DNA of 36,288 nt from Caldilineae bacterium. Its GTDB lineage: Bacteria > Chloroflexota > Anaerolineae > JAAEKA01. The notes beneath the pieces were generated by a model. That model saw only the letters and a program-made list of their open reading frames with translations, was not told the DNA's origin and did no database searches. Below are positions 1 to 7,184 of the stretch, piece by piece. The stretch's first letter is position 1, and the number at the start of each line of letters is the position of its first letter. The stretch covers positions 1 through 36,288 of the forward strand of contig JACKBK010000033.1 of the NCBI GenBank assembly GCA_020634555.1, read 5' to 3'. The position numbers and the translations under genes were made by a program.

Positions 1-1179
1 ACCCGTCTGCGCGTTTCCTTCGCGCCCGACGAAGCCGCCGCGCTGCTGGATCAGGCGCGCCTGCGCCGCCGCGCCATCGATAAATTCCCCAACGCTGATC
101 GCCTCCTGTTTACCGACGAAGCGCTGCAACAGGCCAGCAGCCGCGCGGTGGCTCTTTACCGCGCCGGGCAGTTTGCAGCTGCGTTGAGCGATCAGCGGCC
201 GGCACTGGTTGCCGACCTTGGATGCGGCATCGGCGCGGACACCATCGCGCTGGCTGAGGCGGGGTTGCACGTGGTCGCTGTCGAGCGCGATCCGGTGCGC
301 GCCCGCATTGCTGTGTTCAACGTCGCCGCGCTGGGGATGATAGATCGCGTCGAGGTGGTGGAAGGCGACTGGACGAGTCTGCCCCTCACCCCAGCCCTCC
401 CCCTTTGGGAGAGGGAGCCAGAGCCAGACTCCCTCTCTCCCTGGGAGACTGCGAAGCGTGGGGTGAAGGTGCGCGCGGCTTTCATTGACCCCAGCCGCCG
501 CGCCAATGACCGCCGTATCTTCGACCCCGAAGCCATGGATCCACCCCTGTCGCAGATTCTACCGCTGGTCGACCACCTGGATGCAGTGGCCGTCAAAACT
601 CTGCCCGGCATCGCCGACGCTGACATCCCGCCGACCGCCGAGGTCGAGTTCATCTCCGAGCGCGGGCAGATGAAGGAGGCGCTGCTGCGCTTCGGCAGGC
701 TCAAGACCGGCGCTGCCCGGCGAGCAACGTTGTTACCGGGTCCCCATCACCTGGACAGCAACGCTCCTGTGGATGACCTGCCTGCGACCGAACCCCTCGC
801 CTGGCTGCTGGAACCGGACGCGGCGGTCATCCGCGCGACACTGGTGCAGCATCTGGCGACTGCGCTGGATGCGCGTCAGATCGACCCGTCCATCGCCTAC
901 CTGACCAGCGACCACAGCGTCGAATCCCCGTTTGCGCGCTGTTGGAAAGTGCTGCGTCACGGGCCGTTCAACCTCAAGACGCTCAACCGCTGGTTACGTG
1001 AGATGGGCGCTGGCGAAGTGGTGGTGAAGAAGCGCGGCTCGCCCATCGACCCCGACGAGTTTCGCCGCCGCCTGAAGACCACACCCGGCGGCCAGCCGGT
1101 CACCGTTTTTCTGACCCGCTCCCTCGACCGCCCGTGGATGATTCTTGGCAGCACAAACTCGCCATCGGTGGATGCCTGA
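1..1179 (+). CDS. Class I SAM-dependent methyltransferase with THUMP-like C-terminus (5' partial)
   Basis: The frame is open to base 1, so the true start lies left of the window; the GTG at 148 is internal. The Rossmann core shows motif I (ADLGCGIGADTIALA), the acidic end of strand 2 (VVAVERDP) and a motif-IV-like FIDPSRR. The C-terminus (GEVVVKKRG...PIDPDEFRRRL) looks like the THUMP_like domain (PF18096) found behind such methyltransferases, which suggests an RNA-type substrate. The substrate itself cannot be read from sequence. Oddity: between GDW and FIDPSRR there are about 27 residues rich in Pro, Leu, Trp and Glu, encoded by a palindromic DNA element at 386-466 (separate entry). This segment looks foreign to the fold but keeps the frame. 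The gene converges on the histidine kinase at 1365. Confidence 0.85.
   Translation, partial: TRLRVSFAPDEAAALLDQARLRRRAIDKFPNADRLLFTDEALQQASSRAVALYRAGQFAAALSDQRPALVADLGCGIGADTIALAEAGLHVVAVERDPVRARIAVFNVAALGMIDRVEVVEGDWTSLPLTPALPLWEREPEPDSLSPWETAKRGVKVRAAFIDPSRRANDRRIFDPEAMDPPLSQILPLVDHLDAVAVKTLPGIADADIPPTAEVEFISERGQMKEALLRFGRLKTGAARRATLLPGPHHLDSNAPVDDLPATEPLAWLLEPDAAVIRATLVQHLATALDARQIDPSIAYLTSDHSVESPFARCWKVLRHGPFNLKTLNRWLREMGAGEVVVKKRGSPIDPDEFRRRLKTTPGGQPVTVFLTRSLDRPWMILGSTNSPSVDA
386..466. repeat. Palindromic repeat element inserted in frame in the methyltransferase
   Basis: The element starts with TCACCCCA (386-393) and ends with TGGGGTGA (459-466), a perfect 8-bp terminal inverted repeat. 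Inside are further complementary blocks (CCCTTTGGGAGAGGGA against TCCCTCTCTCCCTGGGA). The 81-bp length is a multiple of three and all three codon phases were kept, so the host ORF reads through. The pattern resembles the CTCACCCC...GGGGTGAG intergenic palindromes common in many high-GC bacteria. Confidence 0.7.
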
Positions 1180-1201
1180 CTCCTCGAAATCACTTCGCGG
1201 A

Positions 1202-1223
1202 GTTCGCATCCTCCGATGCGAAC
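1202..1223 (+). terminator. Hairpin after the methyltransferase
   Basis: GTTCGCATC / GATGCGAAC form a perfect 9-bp stem with a 4-nt loop, 22 nt after the stop codon at 1179 and between convergent genes. No T-run follows, so it is only a possible terminator. Confidence 0.35.
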
Positions 1224-1364
1224 GGCATCGCGTAAACCCCCAACATCTGAGACGACCATGCGCTGTTCGCACAACCATGGATGAAAACGGGGCGGCTCGG
1301 TCGGCCCCTCCGGGAGGCTTTGCACAGACCGGCCGCAGCAACGTCTATTTTCAATTCAGGATGC

Positions 1365-2555
1365 CTAACTCCGCGGATCTTTTTCGCGCGGTAGCTGGAT
1401 AGTAAAGGTAGTACCCGTTCCTTGCTCGCTGGTGACCGCGATGCGCCCGCCGTGGGCCTGGACGAGGCTGCGCGCGATGGCCAGCCCCAGCCCGCTGCCG
1501 CTACCCTCGCCACGCGTCCAGAATCGGTTGAAAATGTGGGGGAGTTCGTCGGCGGGGATTCCGCTGCCGGTGTCGCTGACCGTGATCTGTACGCTGTCGG
1601 CCAGAGGCCGGGCTGCCAGCGAAACCGTGCCGCCGCGCGGGGTATGGCGCAGCGCGTTGGCGACCAGGTTGCCGATGACTTGATCCAACCGGCCGGCGTC
1701 GCCGGTGACGGTCAGGTCGTCGCGGTTGTCTGGCAACGCCACCGCCAGCCGCACGCCAGCCACTTCGGCCTGCCCGCTGAAGCTGGTCTGTGCATCCTCC
1801 AACAATTCGGCCACATCCACCGGCCCCATCTCCATGGGAAGGTGTCCGGCCTCGGCCAGCGACAATACCCGCAGATCCTCCACCAGCCGGCTCAGCAGGC
1901 GCGTCTCGTCCAGCGTTGCCTCGATGTGGTCGGGGGTCGCATCGTAGACGCCGTCCAGCACGCCCTCCAGGTTGCCCTGGATGATGTGCAGCGGGGTGCG
2001 CAGCTCGTGCGCGACATCGGCCATCAGGTTGCGGCGCTGCTGGTCGGACAGCTCCAGCCCGCTGGCCATGCGGTTGAAGGACTGGGCCAACTGGCGAAAC
2101 TCACGGCTGCCCCGCTCCGGCACGCGCGCGCTCAGATCGCCCTCGGCCACCGCGTCGGCGGCTTCCATCACGTCGCCCAGCGGGCGGGCGATGCTGCGGA
2201 AGGCGCGGCCGGCGACCCCGGCCGCCATCAGCGGCAACGCGATCACCAGCCCGCAACTGATCAGCCAGACGACCGCGGTCACCTGTCCGTCGCCGCCGAA
2301 AAGCTGGCTGGCCAGCCAGGCCAGCACCGCCATGAGGCCAAAAATCAACAGGGCGATCACCCCGAAGATGGCGGCAAAACGTATAAACAACCGCCGTCCG
2401 CGCCGTCGTCTGTGATCGCGCCACTGGGACCGGTCCCAGTGCATCCAGGGCGCGTCCTCACTGGTTCGCCAGCGCGGCGGACCGCCGTGCCTCCAGGGCA
2501 TGAACGGCGGGTCTTCTCGGTTGTGGTGTGGTTCGTGGCTGTCCGGCGGCTGCAT
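1365..2555 (-). CDS. Two-component sensor histidine kinase
   Basis: Membrane sensor kinase, 396 residues from the ATG at 2555. Order: a His/Trp/Arg-rich N-terminus (1-55, e.g. PWRHGGPPRWR), TM1 about 57-86, a very short external loop, TM2 about 92-113, HAMP about 115-170, then the HisKA phosphoacceptor VAHELRTPLH with His183. The HATPase domain shows the N box (NLVANALRH), G1 (DTGSGIP), F box (FNRFW) and G2 (GSGLGLAI). The reading frame continues open to 3062, but that part is antisense-frame shadow of the response regulator. The chosen ATG lies 8 nt after the regulator stop, as expected for a pair. The tiny loop between TM helices argues against a large periplasmic sensor; the His/Trp-rich cytosolic head or the membrane itself may sense. 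Stimulus unknown. Confidence 0.93.
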   Translation of the reverse strand: MQPPDSHEPHHNREDPPFMPWRHGGPPRWRTSEDAPWMHWDRSQWRDHRRRRGRRLFIRFAAIFGVIALLIFGLMAVLAWLASQLFGGDGQVTAVVWLISCGLVIALPLMAAGVAGRAFRSIARPLGDVMEAADAVAEGDLSARVPERGSREFRQLAQSFNRMASGLELSDQQRRNLMADVAHELRTPLHIIQGNLEGVLDGVYDATPDHIEATLDETRLLSRLVEDLRVLSLAEAGHLPMEMGPVDVAELLEDAQTSFSGQAEVAGVRLAVALPDNRDDLTVTGDAGRLDQVIGNLVANALRHTPRGGTVSLAARPLADSVQITVSDTGSGIPADELPHIFNRFWTRGEGSGSGLGLAIARSLVQAHGGRIAVTSEQGTGTTFTIQLPREKDPRS

Positions 2556-2563
2556 CGTCGTTC

Positions 2564-3253
2564 CTACCCGTCGTCGCTGAAGCGGTAGCCGACGCCGTAG
2601 ACGGTCTGGATGATCTGCGGGTCGGTGGGGTCGGCCTCGATCTTGCGCCGCAGGTTGCGGATGTGGGCGTCGATGGAGCGGTCGTAGCCGGCCACTGCCG
2701 CGTCGCCGTGGATTCGCTCCAGCAGTTGCTCGCGGCTGAGGGTCTGGCCGGCGTGTTGGGCGAGGGTGGTCAGCAGCTCGAACTCGATGCGCGTCAGGTG
2801 GATCGGCTCGCCGTCGCGCAGCGCTCGGTGTCCCTTCAGGTCGATCTCCAGGCCGCCGGCCTGGATTACGTTGGGCGACTGGACGCCGCCGCGCACTCGT
2901 CGCAGCACAGCCCGAACGCGCGCCACCAGCTCGCGCGGCGAGAAGGGCTTGGTGATGTAGTCGTCCGCGCCCAGCTCCAGCCCGATCAGCCGGTCGATCT
3001 CCTCGACACGCGCGGTCAACATGATGATTGGCACGTCGGACTCGCGGCGGATGGCGCGGCAAACGTCCAGGCCGTCCATGCCCGGCAGGTTCAGATCCAG
3101 CACCACCAGGTCAGGTTGGTCGCGGCGAAAGGTGGCCAGCGCGGTCGTCCCATCGCCGGCTGCAAGCACGCGATACCCGCCTTGTTCCAGGTAATCGCGG
3201 GCCAGCTTGGCGATCTTCGGTTCGTCCTCCACCACTAGAATCAGGTCGGTCAT
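2564..3253 (-). CDS. OmpR/PhoB-family response regulator
   Basis: DNA-binding partner of the adjacent kinase, 229 residues from the ATG at 3253 (MTDLILVVEDEP). The receiver domain has the acidic pair Glu9/Asp10, phospho-acceptor Asp53 (VVLDLNLPGMDG), Thr80 and Lys102 (TKPF). The C-terminal winged helix (about 130-227) ends with the typical ...IQTVYGVGYRF. An upstream in-frame start at 3307 would add 18 residues unlike the family. A sigma70-like promoter (3263-3290) sits directly before the chosen ATG. The kinase follows after 8 nt, so both are probably one transcript; the Gly/His-rich gene at 3367 lies immediately upstream in the same orientation. Confidence 0.95.
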   Translation of the reverse strand: MTDLILVVEDEPKIAKLARDYLEQGGYRVLAAGDGTTALATFRRDQPDLVVLDLNLPGMDGLDVCRAIRRESDVPIIMLTARVEEIDRLIGLELGADDYITKPFSPRELVARVRAVLRRVRGGVQSPNVIQAGGLEIDLKGHRALRDGEPIHLTRIEFELLTTLAQHAGQTLSREQLLERIHGDAAVAGYDRSIDAHIRNLRRKIEADPTDPQIIQTVYGVGYRFSDDG

Positions 3254-3262
3254 GTTGCAGGA

Positions 3263-3290
3263 AGTATAGCGCAAACTCGGAGAGAGGCAA
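3263..3290 (-). promoter_or_regulatory. Sigma70-like promoter of the response regulator, near-leaderless
   Basis: On the minus strand TTGCCT (3290-3285), 16-bp spacer, TATACT (3268-3263), then only 9 nt to the ATG. The expected start point would give a leader of just a few nucleotides and no room for a Shine-Dalgarno site. Confidence 0.55.
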
Positions 3291-3312
3291 GGTTCAGCGG
3301 TGAGCAATTGTC

Positions 3313-3347
3313 AAGTGACCGGCACTTTTCACAAGTGCCGGTCACTT
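3313..3347. repeat. Perfect 15-bp hairpin between regulator and Gly/His-rich gene
   Basis: AAGTGACCGGCACTT (3313-3327) and AAGTGCCGGTCACTT (3333-3347) are exact inverted copies around a 5-nt loop. It lies 19 nt past the stop of the leftward gene ending at 3367, so it could end that transcript, but no T-run follows on the minus strand. It may also be a dispersed palindromic repeat. Confidence 0.6.
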
Positions 3348-3366
3348 TTACCAACGTGTGAACGGT

Positions 3367-3960
3367 TCAGATCACAGTCGGCGGGCCGCCCATGAAGTCG
3401 CTGCCGTGGCCCCAGCCGCCATGTCCATGCCTGCGGCCCCAGCCACCTCCCATGAACCCTGGGCCGAAGCCGCGCTTGCCGAACCAGCCGCGGCGGCTGA
3501 ACAGTTCGTCGGCCTGCTCGCGGGTGATCACACCGTCGGCGACTGCCTGGTCCAGGGTCGCTTTGCCGGCGGCCATCAGCTTCTGCCAGGCTGTGCCGAA
3601 GTCCAGGTTCTTTTCAGCTGCCAGGTCCCAGGGCGTCTGGCCGGCGTCCAACGCTGCCTTCACGTCCTCGGGCGTCATTTCCAGCACTTGGGCCATCAGG
3701 CTGATGGGATCGACGTAGCCGCGCAGCTTGCGGGCCGCTGTCATGCGCTCGGCTTCCTTGGGAGCCAGTTCGCCCTCGGCCACCGCTTTCTCGATCATGT
3801 TGGTGATGGCAGTGTCCTTGGCTGCTCGCAGTTCCTCGCTGCTGATACCCAGAACAGCCGCCAGCTCGGCGTCCATCTCCGACCGGTGGCCGCCATGCCG
3901 GCCAAAGCCGCCGCGCCACCCCATTCCAAATCCTCGTCCTCTGTGTTTCCAGTGTCCCAT
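3367..3960 (-). CDS. Gly/His-rich protein with tandem LGIS-EEL / AVADG-ITREQA repeats
   Basis: A 197-residue protein with no signal peptide or TM segment. The start ATG at 3960 has a good Shine-Dalgarno site (AAAGGAG) upstream. Layout: Gly/Arg/His/Trp-rich head (1-28), then a two-fold helical repeat. First unit: LAAVLGISSEELRAAK (33-48) with KAVAEGELAPKEAERM (58-73). Second unit: LMAQVLEMTPEDVKAAL (88-104) with AVADGVITREQADELF (139-154). The tail (155-197) is again Gly/Trp/His/Phe-rich. Such repeats occur in hypothetical proteins of high-GC Gram-positives and Chloroflexota; I do not recognise a named function. It is co-directional with the two-component pair, whose kinase also has a His/Trp/Gly-rich head. 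A shared ligand such as a metal is possible but is inference only. Confidence 0.85.
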   Translation of the reverse strand: MGHWKHRGRGFGMGWRGGFGRHGGHRSEMDAELAAVLGISSEELRAAKDTAITNMIEKAVAEGELAPKEAERMTAARKLRGYVDPISLMAQVLEMTPEDVKAALDAGQTPWDLAAEKNLDFGTAWQKLMAAGKATLDQAVADGVITREQADELFSRRGWFGKRGFGPGFMGGGWGRRHGHGGWGHGSDFMGGPPTVI

Positions 3961-4087
3961 TAGTTTGTTACTCCTTTGTCTGTAGTTACTATGCCGTCTC
4001 GTTTTGATCAGCTTGACCATAGGATACCAACAGATTGTGAAGGAAATTCGAAGAACGCGTTGGAAGGTCGCGAGATTTACTAGATGT

Positions 4088-4140
4088 ACGGGCATGAATA
4101 CCGCATTCATGCCCGTCCCTGGATTCCCGCCTCTGCGGGA
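4088..4140. repeat. Double hairpin in the divergent intergenic region 3961-4248
   Basis: A perfect 12-bp stem, ACGGGCATGAAT (4088-4099) with ATTCATGCCCGT (4105-4116), is followed by TCCCGC (4125-4130) with GCGGGA (4135-4140). The second hairpin resembles the widespread ATTCCCGC...GCGGGAAT intergenic repeats. The remainder of 3961-4248 holds the ribosome-binding site of the leftward gene and the promoter at 4209; nothing else was recognised. Confidence 0.6.
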
Positions 4141-4208
4141 GTGACACCACATCGCGCGTCCACCCTATTCCCTGCCTCATTCGCTGTGACACCTCCCGTC
4201 CGCCCGGA

Positions 4209-4238
4209 TTCTGCCATTCCCTACCGCCGCGGTATACT
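4209..4238 (+). promoter_or_regulatory. Promoter of the MFS gene, near-leaderless
   Basis: TATACT (4233-4238) lies 10 nt before the ATG at 4249; a weak -35 (TTCTGC, 4209-4214) sits 18 bp upstream. Layout matches the response-regulator promoter: the same -10 hexamer and almost no leader. Confidence 0.5.
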
Positions 4239-4248
4239 GTAGCCCACC

Positions 4249-5457
4249 ATGACTACACCAGCCATCTCTGTCGAAACTCCGATCATTGACGCCCCGTCGG
4301 ACACCTTCCAGACCGAGCAGGTGCTGACCATCGGCGCCGGACACCTTGTCAACGACACGTTCAGTTCGTTCCTGGCGCCGCTGTTGCCGCTGATCCAGTC
4401 CACACTGGGCATCGGCTACGCGGCGGCCGGCAGCCTGGCGATCTTCGTCCAGATACCCAGCCTGCTCAACCCGTTCATCGGTTATCTGGCCGACAAGGTG
4501 AGCGTGCGCTACTTCGTCATCCTGGCGCCGGGCATCACCGCGACTGCGTTCAGTTGCCTCGGCCTGGCGCCGACCTACGCGGCGCTGGCGATGCTGCTCT
4601 TCGTGGCCGGGATCAGCATTGCCGCCTTCCACGCGCCCGCGCCGGCCATGGTTGCCAAGGTCTCAGGCGCGCAGGTCGGCAAGGGAATGAGCATCTTCAT
4701 GGCGTCCGGCGAGCTGGCGCGCGCGTTGGGGCCGATGCTGGTGGTGGCCGGCATCGCATGGTTCGGCGTTGACGGCATCTGGCGGATGGCGATCCTGGGT
4801 TGGGGCATGTCCGTGATCCTCTACGCCCGCCTGCGCACGGTGGCCGCGACACCGCGCGTTCCCGGCGCCTCGGCCATGGACACCTTCTGGACGACGGCGC
4901 GGCGGCTGTTCCCTGTGCTGGTCTGGCTGCTGGCCGGACGCATCATGATGGTGGCTGCGCTGACCACCTATCTGCCGATCTACATGAACGACGAACGGCA
5001 GGCGAGCCTTTGGCTGGCCGCCGGCGCGCTGACGATCCTCCAGGCCGCAGGCGTCGCCGGCGCGCTGGCCACCGGCACGTTGAGCGACCGCTGGGGGCGA
5101 CGGCGCATCCTGCTGGTGCTGCTGAGCCTGGCGCCGTTTCTGATGATCGCCTTTCTCTATGGACCGGAGTGGCTGGCCGTGCCGCTATTGTTGCTGCTGG
5201 GGTTTGCTTCCATCTCGCCGCAGCCGGTGATCCTGGCGCTGGTGCAGGACCAGTTTCCGCTCAACCGGGCGTTGGCCAACGGCACCTACCTGGCTGTTAC
5301 ATTTCTCCTGCAGGCCGGCGGCATCTGGCTGGTCGGCATGTTGAGCGACCGCTACGGCCTCACAATCGCGTTTGCGGCCAGCGCTGTCGTCGCACTGCTC
5401 AGCATCCCGGCGATTCGCTGGCTGCCCGGACGAGCAAAGATTGCAGTCAATGTCTGA
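4249..5457 (+). CDS. MFS transporter, fosmidomycin-resistance (Fsr)-like
   Basis: A 402-residue, 12-TM major facilitator protein of the inner membrane. The N-terminal signature (GAGHLVNDTFSSFLAPLLPL) and the segment around 120-165 (AFHAPAPAMVAKVSG, then KGMSIFMASGELARALGP) are those of the Fsr subfamily of drug exporters. A family-type loop (GTLSDRWGRRRI) lies at about 275-286. By family it should export a small molecule in exchange for protons; the substrate is unknown. The start is the first ATG after the -10 box; an N-terminal cytosolic stretch of about 22 residues precedes TM1. The stop overlaps the start of the next gene by 8 nt, so the two are translationally coupled, and the export substrate may relate to the GT-like neighbour. 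Confidence 0.9.
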   Translation: MTTPAISVETPIIDAPSDTFQTEQVLTIGAGHLVNDTFSSFLAPLLPLIQSTLGIGYAAAGSLAIFVQIPSLLNPFIGYLADKVSVRYFVILAPGITATAFSCLGLAPTYAALAMLLFVAGISIAAFHAPAPAMVAKVSGAQVGKGMSIFMASGELARALGPMLVVAGIAWFGVDGIWRMAILGWGMSVILYARLRTVAATPRVPGASAMDTFWTTARRLFPVLVWLLAGRIMMVAALTTYLPIYMNDERQASLWLAAGALTILQAAGVAGALATGTLSDRWGRRRILLVLLSLAPFLMIAFLYGPEWLAVPLLLLLGFASISPQPVILALVQDQFPLNRALANGTYLAVTFLLQAGGIWLVGMLSDRYGLTIAFAASAVVALLSIPAIRWLPGRAKIAVNV

Positions 5458-6373
5458 CGTGACATTTGCGTTCGCCTTTGCCGCCGGTGAAGCCGAGCGC
5501 GAGACCGTGCTGCTGGTCGAGAGCCTGCGCGCGTTCGGTGGACGGCTGGCGGGCAGCAAGGTTTGGACGATGCTGCCGGCGCCGGTTGTGGTCTCGGACG
5601 AGACGCTGGCTGCCCTGGACAACCTGAACGCAGACGTTCACCGGTTCGAGATCGATGCGAACGCGTTGAACTTTCCGTTTGCTGCCAAGGTTTACGCGGC
5701 GGGCGAGGCGGAGCGGCTGGCTGTGCAGAATGACTCGCTGCTGGTCTGGACCGACCGCGGCGCGCTGGTGGTGCAGGAGCCAGATGCACTGCTGCTGCCG
5801 CCGGGCAAGGCGTTGGGCTACCGGCCGGTGGACCACACGCTGATCGGTTCCCCGTTCGATGCGCCCCTCGACCCGTTTTGGTCGTTGATCTACGAGTACT
5901 GCAACGTTCCGGCTGCCCGCGTGTTCCCCATGACCGCCTCGGTGGACCGCCGGGTGCTGCGGCCGTATTTCAACGCCGGGATGCTGGTGGTCGATCCTCG
6001 CCGTGGCCTGTTGCAGCGCTGGCACGACGACTTCGACCGGCTGTATCGCCTGCCGGAGTTCAGGCCGTTCTACGAACAGGACGTGCGCTACGCCATCTTC
6101 ATGCACCAGGCGGTGCTGGCAGGCACGGTGTTGTCGATGCTGCGGCCGGGCGAGCTGGTCAAGTTGCCGCACTTCGTCAACTACCCGCTGCATATGCACG
6201 GCGACTATCCTGCGGACTTGAAACCGGCGCGGCTGAACGACGTAGTCTCAGTGCGCTACGAGGAACTGTTGCGCGACGGAGCGTGGCAGCAGGTTGTCCG
6301 GGTCGATGAACCGTTCAGGGGGTGGCTGGAGGAACGACTGGCTCAGTGGCCGCCCGCAGCGCCCGCTGCCTGA
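5450..6373 (+). CDS. Putative GT-A-fold glycosyltransferase-like protein
   Basis: A 307-residue soluble protein starting at ATG 5450, inside the last codons of the MFS gene. I do not recognise a named family, but the pattern fits a nucleotide-sugar transferase fold: beta-strand LLVWTDRGALVV (97-108) where a DxD-type strand would be, YFNAGMLVVDPRRGLLQRW (173-191) like the FNAG-V-L motif of GT8-type enzymes, and EQD at 209-211 in the position of their conserved Q-D. A canonical DxD is not obvious (WTD instead), so activity is uncertain. Its 3' end overlaps the convergent nucleotidyltransferase gene by 59 bp. Alternative: a non-catalytic relative, or a protein of unknown role. Confidence 0.72.
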   Translation: MSDVTFAFAFAAGEAERETVLLVESLRAFGGRLAGSKVWTMLPAPVVVSDETLAALDNLNADVHRFEIDANALNFPFAAKVYAAGEAERLAVQNDSLLVWTDRGALVVQEPDALLLPPGKALGYRPVDHTLIGSPFDAPLDPFWSLIYEYCNVPAARVFPMTASVDRRVLRPYFNAGMLVVDPRRGLLQRWHDDFDRLYRLPEFRPFYEQDVRYAIFMHQAVLAGTVLSMLRPGELVKLPHFVNYPLHMHGDYPADLKPARLNDVVSVRYEELLRDGAWQQVVRVDEPFRGWLEERLAQWPPAAPAA

Positions 6374-7133
6374 CCGCCTCGAAGGCAGGCTCCGGGAAGT
6401 CGGGCATTCGTCCGGCCAGCTCGCGTTGGGCCAGATCAAGCAGACGCAGCGCGCCGGTCGTCGGGGGAAGGTTTTCGATCTCGTCCAGCTCGGCGGCGAT
6501 CTCGGGATAGAGCAGCTCAAAGCGACGTGAGGGAGCCAGGTTGTCCCGCAGTTCGGGGCGCGCCGCGGGCAGATAGCGCGCCAGCAGCCGCGTCAGATGT
6601 TCCATGGCGTAGCTCTTGACGAACAGGTGCCCGCTGAGCCGCTCGCCGCGGGCATATCTTCCCACACCGACGGCCAGGTTCACCAGAAACATGCCGGTGT
6701 CTACCCGGTCATCGGCGGCCGCGGCCTGCATTTCGGCGGTGGTGCGGTCTGCGATCTCCGCCACGCGTCGCCCGACCTGCCCGCGGTCGAAAAGCATGCG
6801 GAAGCGGTTGATCTTCATCGTGTCCAGTTCCTGCACGCTGAGGACCACCGGCTCCACCAGATGCCCGTCGTCGTAGATGGCTCGGAAGCCGTGGGCGCCC
6901 TCCGGCGCGACGTACACCAGCCGTTCGTAGCCGGGAAGCCACGACAAGTCGGCCAGCAAGGCTTCCTGTGCGCCAGGTGCCGTCACGACGAAGAAGTCGT
7001 GGTCGGACCACTGGTCCGGTGCGTAGTCTCGTTCGGCCATCGACCCCATCGCGACGATACCCAGGACCCGTGGATCGTCTGCCAGGTTGGCGACCAGCGT
7101 CTCGGAAAAGCTGCGAAACTCGGTCAATTTCAT
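6315..7133 (-). CDS. Nucleotidyltransferase-domain protein (aminoglycoside 6-adenylyltransferase-like)
   Basis: A 272-residue protein. The Pol-beta-type nucleotidyltransferase motif is intact: GSMAERDYAPDQWSDHDFFVV, with Gly30-Ser31 and the metal-binding pair Asp44/Asp46. The following 200 residues are helical, as in AadE/ANT(6)-like enzymes, which transfer AMP to an aminoglycoside hydroxyl; most such chromosomal proteins have unknown substrates. The start ATG at 7133 follows a weak purine stretch (GAGAG). The gene is 51 bp downstream of the beta-propeller gene and probably read with it. Its last 59 bp overlap the 3' end of the convergent GT-like gene, so both C-termini are encoded on opposite strands of the same DNA. 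Confidence 0.8.
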   Translation of the reverse strand: MKLTEFRSFSETLVANLADDPRVLGIVAMGSMAERDYAPDQWSDHDFFVVTAPGAQEALLADLSWLPGYERLVYVAPEGAHGFRAIYDDGHLVEPVVLSVQELDTMKINRFRMLFDRGQVGRRVAEIADRTTAEMQAAAADDRVDTGMFLVNLAVGVGRYARGERLSGHLFVKSYAMEHLTRLLARYLPAARPELRDNLAPSRRFELLYPEIAAELDEIENLPPTTGALRLLDLAQRELAGRMPDFPEPAFEAVRQRALRAATEPVVPPATP

Positions 7134-7184
7134 GGATTCACTCTCATGGGGCGATGTGTCTGGAACGACCTGATCCAGCCTGGA

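Noticed and set aside
1422..2588. Long rightward frame opposite the kinase
   Set aside because: Antisense shadow caused by high GC; Gln/Ala/His-rich and without domain pattern.
2556..3062. N-terminal extension of the histidine kinase reading frame
   Set aside because: It is Arg/Pro-rich, lies entirely within the response-regulator gene in another frame, and the kinase ATG at 2555 fits the operon.
3309..3314. Perfect TTGACA on the minus strand
   Set aside because: No -10 box at 16-18 bp; the TTGCCT/TATACT pair further down fits better.
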